Made by a program: the position numbers and the translations under genes. The notes under the pieces are model-generated. The model saw only the letters and a list, made by a program, of their open reading frames with translations, was not told the origin of the DNA and searched no databases. From Pantoea sp. At-9b (GTDB taxonomy: Bacteria > Pseudomonadota > Gammaproteobacteria > Enterobacterales > Enterobacteriaceae): DNA of 64,000 nucleotides. Below, piece by piece: positions 57,162 through 64,000 of this stretch (position 1 is the first letter of the stretch; every line of letters starts with the position of its first letter). Location: positions 2,232,001-2,296,000 of the forward strand of contig NC_014837.1 in the NCBI RefSeq assembly GCF_000175935.2. Direction: 5' to 3'.

Positions 57162-57926
57162 TTACAATCCGTCGTCACGCTGTGCAATCTCTTTTGCTTC
57201 GGCTGGCGGGATGGTTAACGGCCCGCAAAAGCGTTGTGCCAGCCAGGTCGCAACCGTCACCAACAGCCAGGCAATCAGCGTTGCCATCACCAAATCACGC
57301 GGCCAGTGCATACCGAGCATCAGGCGGCTGGCCATGACCAGTGAGGCCCAGATAAACACCACCACAATCGTCAGGGTGTGGCGACGCGGCCAGAGCAGGC
57401 CAATCGCCAGCAGCGCCCAACTGGCGGCAAACAGGGTATGACCCGAGGGAAAAGCGAAGCCGGTCTCAAAAGCCCAATGTTTTTTTAACCAACCCGGCAG
57501 TTGCGTATCATTCGCCACCAGCTGCTCCACCAGCTTGCCACGTTGTTTACGCTTCAATTCATAGAATTGGTTTTCATTGATGCCGTGACTTTTTTCCAGC
57601 CACACCACGTAAGGGCGTGGCTCCTGCACCTGATCCTTAATGAAAGACTTGGTGTATTGCCCCGCCAGAATCGCGCCATTCATGATGATCAGCAACAGAA
57701 TGGCCGGTTTGAGCCGGAAACGCAGGCACCACAACACCCAGGCACTGAGCAGCAGACTGGTAAGGGTTCCCCACGGGCTGGTGACGGTTTCGGTCATCCA
57801 GTACAACAGTTTCAACAGCGCACCCTGCTCTCCCGGTTGCCATTGCCAGCCGGAAAGCCAGACGCTCAGCGGCATAATCAGCAATAAAAGCGTACCAAGG
57901 GTGGTGCGTTGTATAATTTTTAACAT
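57162..57926 (-). CDS. pgpB: Phosphatidylglycerophosphatase B (PAP2 family)
   Basis: 254-residue inner-membrane phosphatase acting on PGP, undecaprenyl pyrophosphate and diacylglycerol pyrophosphate. PAP2 motifs are KDQVQEPRPY, FPSGHT and SRLMLGMHWPRD, with catalytic His in the second and third. About six membrane segments. It is divergent from ribA, as in E. coli. Confidence 0.94.
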   Translation of the reverse strand: MLKIIQRTTLGTLLLLIMPLSVWLSGWQWQPGEQGALLKLLYWMTETVTSPWGTLTSLLLSAWVLWCLRFRLKPAILLLIIMNGAILAGQYTKSFIKDQVQEPRPYVVWLEKSHGINENQFYELKRKQRGKLVEQLVANDTQLPGWLKKHWAFETGFAFPSGHTLFAASWALLAIGLLWPRRHTLTIVVVFIWASLVMASRLMLGMHWPRDLVMATLIAWLLVTVATWLAQRFCGPLTIPPAEAKEIAQRDDGL

Positions 57927-58154
57927 CCATCTTCCTTCGAAACCGCGTAAAACACTGTACCAAGCATAACTTTAGCTGAAAAAAGAATAACATAACCGTT
58001 GCAGCTTGGATAATTGTGCTTTATCACTACAATAACTCTGACTGATTAACTGCCTGCATCCAGGTTGTGGCACAATATTGTCAGTTTTTCGGGCCACACA
58101 GGCCCGTGCGTTATCATGATGATAGCGCATCCTCTGAAGGTTCTGGAGAGTCAC

Positions 58155-58748
58155 ATGCAGCTTAAACGGGTAGCAGAAGCCAAACTGCCCACGCCCTGGG
58201 GTGATTTCCTCATGGTTGGTTTTGAAGAACTGGCAACCGGTCACGACCACGTCGCGCTGGTTTATGGTGATGTTAGCGACCACAATCCGGTGCTGGCACG
58301 CGTCCACTCCGAATGTCTGACCGGTGACGCACTGTTCAGCCTGCGTTGCGATTGCGGATTTCAGCTGGAAGCCGCGTTAACCGCCATCGCTGAAGAAGGA
58401 CGCGGTATCCTGCTTTATCATCGTCAGGAAGGTCGTAATATCGGCCTGCTTAATAAGATTCGCGCGTATGCCTTGCAGGATAAAGGCTATGACACGGTTG
58501 AAGCCAACCATCAGTTAGGTTTTGCCGCCGATGAGCGTGATTTCACCCTGTGTGCAGATATGTTCAAACTGCTGGGTGTGAATGAAGTGCGTTTGCTGAC
58601 CAATAACCCGCGTAAAGTGGAAATCCTCAGCGAAGCCGGGATCAATATCGTGGAACGCGTACCCTTGATCGTCGGGCGTAACCCGAAGAATGCGCATTAT
58701 CTCGATACCAAAGCCGAAAAAATGGGCCATTTGCTGCCGAAGTCATAA
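58155..58748 (+). CDS. ribA: GTP cyclohydrolase II
   Basis: First enzyme of riboflavin synthesis, converting GTP to the diaminopyrimidine intermediate. 197 residues with zinc ligands Cys54, Cys65 and Cys67 in [19 protein letters not shown] and the [13 protein letters not shown] active-site segment. The ATG at 58155 follows GGAGAG and gives [13 protein letters not shown], the E. coli start; frames upstream are open but not used. It ends at a terminator shared with acnA. Confidence 0.97.
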   Translation: MQLKRVAEAKLPTPWGDFLMVGFEELATGHDHVALVYGDVSDHNPVLARVHSECLTGDALFSLRCDCGFQLEAALTAIAEEGRGILLYHRQEGRNIGLLNKIRAYALQDKGYDTVEANHQLGFAADERDFTLCADMFKLLGVNEVRLLTNNPRKVEILSEAGINIVERVPLIVGRNPKNAHYLDTKAEKMGHLLPKS

Positions 58749-58750
58749 AA

Positions 58751-58778
58751 CAAAGCCGGGAAATCTCCCGGCTTTTTT
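58751..58778. terminator. Bidirectional terminator between ribA and acnA
   Basis: GCCGGGA (58755-58761) / TCCCGGC (58766-58772) followed by TTTTTT. The minus strand gives GGCTTTGTTTT, serving acnA. Confidence 0.92.
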
Positions 58779-58779
58779 G

Positions 58780-61461
58780 TTAGTTCAGCATATTGCGTAT
58801 CACATAGTGCAGGATGCCGTCGTTCTGGTAATAGGTCAGCTCATTACCGGTGTCGATACGACAACGGGTCTCCAGCGTCTCCGCACGGCCATCCACACGC
58901 GTCAGCGTCACCTTAACCGTACAACCGGGTTTCAGTTGATTGAGGTTTGCCACATCAATCTGCTCTTCACCCGTCAGGTGCAGCGTTTTGCGCGTCACGC
59001 CTTGTGGAAACTCCAGCGGCAGAATCCCCATCCCGATCAGATTTGAACGGTGGATACGTTCAAAGGATTCGGCAATCACCACGCGAACCCCTTGCAGGCG
59101 CGGGCCTTTAGCCGCCCAGTCGCGGCTGGAGCCTGAGCCATACTCTTTCCCGGCAATCACCGCCAGTGGTACGCCATCGGCCTGGTATTTCATCGCCGCA
59201 TCATAAATCGCCAGTTGCTCATTGCTCGGGAAGTGTTTGGTATAGCCCCCTTCTACCCCCGGCACCATTTCATTGCGAATGCGGATATTGGCAAAGGTCC
59301 CGCGCATCATCACTTCGTGGTTGCCACGGCGAGATCCGTAGGAGTTGAAATCCGTGCGCTCCACGCCGTGCGCCAGCAGATAACGCCCTGCCGGGCTTTC
59401 AGCCTTGATACTGCCTGCCGGAGAGATATGGTCAGTGGTGACGGAGTCACCGAGCATTGCCAGAATGCGCGCCCCTTTGATGTCCTGCACCGGTTTCGGC
59501 GTTTTTTCCATATCGTCAAAGAATGGCGAGAGACGGATATAGGTTGAGCCCTCATCCCAGTCGTAGGTGGCGGCTTCGCTCACCTTAATCTGCTGCCATT
59601 CCGGGGTGCCATCAAACACTTCGGCGTACTCTTTATGGAACATATCGCTGGTCACTTTCTGCACATAGGTGGCGATTTCTTCCGGTGACGGCCAAATCTC
59701 CTTCAGATAGACATTCTGGCCACGCTGATCCTGCCCGATCGGGTCGGTTTGCAGATTGACCTTCATGTTGCCCGCCAATGCATACGCCACCACCAGCGGC
59801 GGCGACGCCAGCCAGTTGGTTTTGACCAACGGATGGATACGACCTTCAAAGTTACGGTTGCCTGACAGCACCGCCCCCACGGTCAGATCGCCCTCTTTAA
59901 TCGCGCTCTCGATACTGTCCGGCAGTGGACCAGAGTTACCAATGCAAGTGGTACATCCATAACCCACCAGATTGAAACCCAGCTCGTCCAGATAAGGCGT
60001 CAGTTGAGCCACCGCCAGGTAATCGGACACCACTTTGGAACCGGGAGCCAGCGATGCTTTGACCCAGGGCTTGCGCATCAGTCCCTTTTCCACCGCTTTT
60101 TTCGCCAGCAAACCCGCAGCCATCAATACACTGGGATTCGAGGTGTTGGTACAGGAGGTAATGGCCGAAATCACTACAGCGCCGTCGTCCAACTGATAGC
60201 TATCGCCCGTTTCGCTGTCGCGATAGCTGACGCTTTTATGCGGTTTCTGCGCCTGATTGACCTCCAGTTCGTTACTGGCCGCGAAGGCCGCCGGGACATC
60301 ACCCAGAGAAACGCGGTCCTGTGGACGTTTCGGACCGGCGAGACTGGATTCCACCTCGTTCATATCCAGCGCCAGCGTACTGGTGAATATCGGTTCATCG
60401 CCCGGATGACGCCACATCCCCTGCGCTTTGGCATAGGTTTCGACCAGACTGACCTGCTCGCTGTCGCGCCCCGTCAGCGTCATGTAGCTAAGGGTGATGT
60501 CATCTATCGGGAAGAAACCGCAGGTAGCCCCGTATTCGGGGGCCATATTGGCGATGGTAGCGCGATCGGCCAGCGGCAAATCCGCCAGGCCATCACCATA
60601 GAATTCAACGAACTTGCCGACTACGCCGTGTTTACGCAGCATCTGCGTCACGGTTAACACCAGGTCGGTGGCGGTGATACCAGGGCGAAGCTTGCCGGTG
60701 AGTTTAAATCCGACCACGTCAGGGATCAGCATCGATACTGGCTGTCCAAGCATTGCCGCTTCCGCTTCGATGCCCCCCACCCCCCAGCCGAGTACGCCGA
60801 GCGCATTGATCATGGTGGTATGGGAATCCGTGCCAACCAGGGTGTCAGGATAGGCGACCTCTGCGCCATCCTGGCTTTCATGCCAAATCGCCTGACCCAG
60901 GTACTCAAGATTTACCTGGTGACAAATACCGGTGCCCGGTGGCACGACGCGAAAACGATTGAAGGCTTTTTGTCCCCAACGCAGGAACACATAACGTTCA
61001 TGGTTGCGCTCCATCTCCAATCGCACGTTTTCGTCAAACGCCTCATCGTCACCAAAATGGTCAACGGTCACCGAATGGTCGATCACCAGATCAACCGGAG
61101 AAAGTGGATTCACCTTCGCCACATCCCCCCCCAATCGCTTCACCGCTTCACGCATCGCGGCTAAATCGACGACGGCGGGTACGCCGGTAAAATCCTGCAT
61201 CAATACCCGCGCCGGACGATAGGCAATTTCACGATCGGCATGCGCATCTTTTTGCCACGCGACTAACGCCTGAATGTCTTCCGCCGTGACGGAATCCCCG
61301 TCCTGCCAGCGCAACAGATTCTCCAGCAGAACTTTCATGGACTTCGGCAGACGATCGATATGACCAAATTGGTGGGATGCTTTTTGTAGGCTGTAGTAGT
61401 GATAAGTATGGTTACCAACTTCGAGCGTTTCCCGGCTCTGCTCGCGCAACGTTAACGACAT
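58780..61461 (-). CDS. acnA: Aconitate hydratase A
   Basis: TCA-cycle aconitase with a 4Fe-4S cluster, the stress-resistant form in E. coli, which doubles as an RNA-binding protein when iron is lost. 893 residues (E. coli 891). Cluster ligands are in [11 protein letters not shown] and [11 protein letters not shown]. AcnA-specific N-terminal [35 protein letters not shown] precedes the ATG. It is followed by a terminator and preceded by a small-protein cluster that has its own terminator. Confidence 0.97.
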   Translation of the reverse strand: MSLTLREQSRETLEVGNHTYHYYSLQKASHQFGHIDRLPKSMKVLLENLLRWQDGDSVTAEDIQALVAWQKDAHADREIAYRPARVLMQDFTGVPAVVDLAAMREAVKRLGGDVAKVNPLSPVDLVIDHSVTVDHFGDDEAFDENVRLEMERNHERYVFLRWGQKAFNRFRVVPPGTGICHQVNLEYLGQAIWHESQDGAEVAYPDTLVGTDSHTTMINALGVLGWGVGGIEAEAAMLGQPVSMLIPDVVGFKLTGKLRPGITATDLVLTVTQMLRKHGVVGKFVEFYGDGLADLPLADRATIANMAPEYGATCGFFPIDDITLSYMTLTGRDSEQVSLVETYAKAQGMWRHPGDEPIFTSTLALDMNEVESSLAGPKRPQDRVSLGDVPAAFAASNELEVNQAQKPHKSVSYRDSETGDSYQLDDGAVVISAITSCTNTSNPSVLMAAGLLAKKAVEKGLMRKPWVKASLAPGSKVVSDYLAVAQLTPYLDELGFNLVGYGCTTCIGNSGPLPDSIESAIKEGDLTVGAVLSGNRNFEGRIHPLVKTNWLASPPLVVAYALAGNMKVNLQTDPIGQDQRGQNVYLKEIWPSPEEIATYVQKVTSDMFHKEYAEVFDGTPEWQQIKVSEAATYDWDEGSTYIRLSPFFDDMEKTPKPVQDIKGARILAMLGDSVTTDHISPAGSIKAESPAGRYLLAHGVERTDFNSYGSRRGNHEVMMRGTFANIRIRNEMVPGVEGGYTKHFPSNEQLAIYDAAMKYQADGVPLAVIAGKEYGSGSSRDWAAKGPRLQGVRVVIAESFERIHRSNLIGMGILPLEFPQGVTRKTLHLTGEEQIDVANLNQLKPGCTVKVTLTRVDGRAETLETRCRIDTGNELTYYQNDGILHYVIRNMLN

Positions 61462-61576
61462 AGCTCCTCCTCATGGGTTTCTCTTAACCTCAGTAACCGC
61501 AAGGTTTAGCTTAAAGATAGACCACATTTTCGTTAACGTTTTGATAACAACACGAATTGACACATTGATTCAGAAA

Positions 61577-61608
61577 CAAAAATGCCCCGGATATTGGCCA
61601 GGGCATTT
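61577..61608 (-). terminator. Terminator of the ymiA-yciX-ymiC cluster
   Basis: The minus strand forms AATGCCC / GGGCATT around a 13-base loop and then runs TTTGTTTC. It separates the small-protein cluster from acnA. Confidence 0.78.
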
Positions 61609-61636
61609 AAAGAAAGAAATAATTTGAGTTATTAAA

Positions 61637-61723
61637 TTACATCATCATCCATACGGCAGCGGCCCAAAAAGCAAATGAGAAGGCATATACGCTAAACCAT
61701 GACATGGTAATGGTAGTATTCAT
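61637..61723 (-). CDS. ymiC: 28-residue small membrane protein (YmiC-like)
   Basis: One hydrophobic, aromatic-rich helix (MSWFSVYAFSFAFWAAAVWMMM) after a short polar start, so a single-span inner-membrane microprotein. GGAGGGAG stands about 8 bp before the ATG. E. coli has the microprotein gene ymiC in the same acnA-cysB gap; the name is given for place and type, since I did not align the sequences. Its function is unknown. Confidence 0.6.
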   Translation of the reverse strand: MNTTITMSWFSVYAFSFAFWAAAVWMMM

Positions 61724-61896
61724 TGGGTCACTCCCTCCCGGATTCCGGGTAAAAAAGGGCTAAGGTCTTCAGCCTGAGCTGATGACACCATTTTTTATAT
61801 GCTGAGTGTTAAAGGAAGGGCGTTCAAATTGCCCACCGGATAACCCGGTAAAGAGAAGGACTATTCGTCTATATAAAGAACTGAACGCAGACTGCG

Positions 61897-62076
61897 TTAT
61901 TTCGACTTCGGATCCATGAAAGATTCAATAAAGCTGCGCTGCTTTTCACTCAGTTCCCAAGATGCAGGAATCGCCACATCTTGTTCTGTGCTGGCAACGT
62001 CTTTGCCTTTACACGCGGGCGTGTTGGGCTGACGTGCAGAAACCGGAGACTTACGACTGAGTGTATTTGCCCACAT
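61897..62076 (-). CDS. yciX: 59-residue small protein (YciX-like)
   Basis: Soluble, basic then acidic small protein starting MWANTLSRKSPVSARQ. It starts 3 bp after the ymiA stop, so the two are co-translated. No membrane segment; one Cys near residue 22. Named from its place next to ymiA, where E. coli has yciX. Its function is unknown. Confidence 0.6.
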   Translation of the reverse strand: MWANTLSRKSPVSARQPNTPACKGKDVASTEQDVAIPASWELSEKQRSFIESFMDPKSK

Positions 62077-62079
62077 GGC

Positions 62080-62238
62080 TTAACCCCACATACGCCAAAT
62101 CATTAATGCCACCACTACCCAGAACAAGGCTGATGCAGCGAAGACAGTCAACCAGGCTTTGCGACGGATGTTACCTGAACGCTCAACCTTGGTGCTTTTA
62201 GCCCGGAAATCCGGTTGTACAGTCAATCTCGTAGCCAT
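62080..62238 (-). CDS. ymiA: YmiA, 52-residue membrane protein
   Basis: A polar N-terminus of about 25 residues, then RRKAWLTVFAASALFWVVVALMIWRMWG, one membrane span with a short tail. This C-terminal half closely matches E. coli YmiA as I know it. First of three small genes transcribed toward acnA. Function unknown. Confidence 0.85.
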   Translation of the reverse strand: MATRLTVQPDFRAKSTKVERSGNIRRKAWLTVFAASALFWVVVALMIWRMWG

Positions 62239-62287
62239 AGTTTTTGATAATCACTCTCAATAAAACGATTGTTAACATCGATTAAGA

Positions 62288-62305
62288 TTTAGGACGAATC
62301 CTAAA
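62288..62305. promoter_or_regulatory. Inverted repeat upstream of ymiA
   Basis: TTTAGGA-CGAA-TCCTAAA, perfect 7-bp arms, 50 bp upstream of the ymiA start. It could be an operator or leader hairpin of the small-protein cluster; the regulator is unknown. Confidence 0.4.
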
Positions 62306-62682
62306 CGCCTTAAGTCCAAAAATCCAGTTATTTTTATTGAGCACAACGATTAATGCTATTTATCAAAACATCGAAAAAAGATGAGATAAATTTAATAACT
62401 AAGCAAACTATTAATTAAAAACTAACTTTGTAAATTTGGGTTAAATCGGAATTAGATCCATTTTAAATTCGAGTTTAATTTAGCGGGCCAGATAAAAAGC
62501 CCTTCTCCATCAACTCTTAACTGGAGTATGGGAATATTCCTGGGATCGCGCAAAGCGATAACGTAAAAAATGTGTACTAATTCGCATTTAACAACTAACA
62601 ATGAAAAAACATGTGACCGATGTTTCATTTACATAAAATTAATCTAATTTTTGAGCTACCAATGGCGCTAAGCACCCTCAGC

Positions 62683-62711
62683 AAAAAGAAAGGGTGCCCA
62701 ATGGACACCCC
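62683..62711 (-). terminator. Terminator of cysB
   Basis: The minus strand forms GGGTGTCC/GGGCACCC with mismatched centre (62692-62710), then TTTCTTTTT. It lies 24 bp after the cysB stop. Confidence 0.82.
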
Positions 62712-62733
62712 GGTAACCTGATGAGTTTGCGGG

Positions 62734-63849
<1,116 letters not shown>

Positions 63850-63865
63850 TTAGCTATAAGGATGG

Positions 63866-63891
63866 TAAAAAGGCCAGCTGACGCTGGCCTT
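63866..63891 (-). terminator. Terminator of topA
   Basis: GGCCAGC (63872-63878) / GCTGGCC (63883-63889) with loop TGAC. The minus-strand transcript then runs TTTTTACC. Confidence 0.9.
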
Positions 63892-63898
63892 GGGGGGA

Positions 63899-64000
63899 TT
63901 ACTTCTTCGCTTCCTGCCAGCTACCATCGACATAGAAGGCTGACCAACCGGTCGCTTTGCCCTCTTTCTCCGAGGCAACGTATTGTTGTTTGGTCTTACG
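63899..64000 (-). CDS. topA: DNA topoisomerase I, 3' end (partial)
   Basis: Last 33 codons and stop of topA. The peptide [19 protein letters not shown]...[12 protein letters not shown] matches the C-terminal end of E. coli TopA almost residue for residue. The start lies beyond 64000. E. coli has yciN between topA and cysB; here the gap of about 190 bp is too small for it. Confidence 0.93.
   Translation of the reverse strand, partial: RKTKQQYVASEKEGKATGWSAFYVDGSWQEAKK

Larger units (their letters stand above)
62239..62733. other. AT-rich intergenic region between cysB and ymiA
   Basis: 495 bp with low GC and no gene seen. It contains the cysB terminator at 62683 and a perfect TTTAGGA/TCCTAAA hairpin or operator at 62288-62305, about 50 bp upstream of ymiA. 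The palindrome-like CGATTGTTAACATCG at 62262-62276 is next to it. Confidence 0.55.

Overview
The window reads as chromosome of an enterobacterium of the Erwiniaceae, most like Pantoea or Erwinia. Protein after protein is close to an Escherichia coli K-12 counterpart, and the backbone follows the E. coli order from hrpA/azoR through ttcA, zntB, tyrR, psp, sap, fabI and rnb to acnA, cysB and topA. Several E. coli genes are missing and non-coli genes sit between the conserved blocks. A dispersed hairpin repeat at 29991-30065 also looks like the Pantoea/Erwinia type. The genus is an inference; no rRNA gene is present. The first gene (hrpA) and the last (topA) run off the ends.

Layout. 1-7800: hrpA (5' part), azoR, the envelope-bridge operon ydbH-ynbE-ydbL, ldhA and ydbJ. 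8091-11618: the very large pyruvate:flavodoxin oxidoreductase ydbK. 11658-16292: an accessory stretch with a small orphan gene, an FAD monooxygenase and a TonB-dependent siderophore receptor, the last two each with a Fur-box-like site upstream. 16293-18729: ttcA, a proline-rich micro-gene, the anaerobic small RNA FnrS and zntB. 18847-22316: a murein-peptide recycling cluster (mppA, mpaA, ycjG). 22470-29971: tpx, tyrR and the phage-shock operon pspABCD-ycjXF with its divergent activator pspF. 29972-30465: a hairpin repeat, a 120-bp tandem repeat array and the iron-stress small RNA RyhB. 30653-38170: sapABCDF, fabI and yciW.

38167-44023 is an accessory block: a LysR regulator, a DUF1275 membrane protein, a PTS EIICB permease and a YdeP-type molybdopterin oxidoreductase. 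44148-48611: rnb and a CstA/YbdD-type transporter pair. 48768-51635: a PAS-GGDEF-EAL receptor and an RpfF-type fatty-acid signal synthase, convergent and 15 bp apart. This matches the DSF quorum-sensing pair RpfR/RpfF known from Burkholderia and Cronobacter; E. coli keeps only the receptor (PdeR). 51776-53682: a 2-keto-3-deoxygluconate permease gene (kdgT) broken by one in-frame stop codon, and an AraD-type epimerase. 54032-63708: osmB, yciH, pyrF, lapB, lapA, pgpB, ribA, acnA, a three-gene small-protein cluster (ymiA and neighbours) and cysB. 63899-64000: the 3' end of topA.

Themes that tie the window together are iron (Fur sites, TonB receptor, RyhB), oxygen and redox (FnrS, ydbK, ldhA, tpx, azoR), envelope stress and maintenance (psp, ydbH, lapAB, sap, osmB) and cell-cell signalling through cyclic di-GMP (rpfR/rpfF). 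I found no prophage, insertion sequence, CRISPR array, rRNA or tRNA gene.
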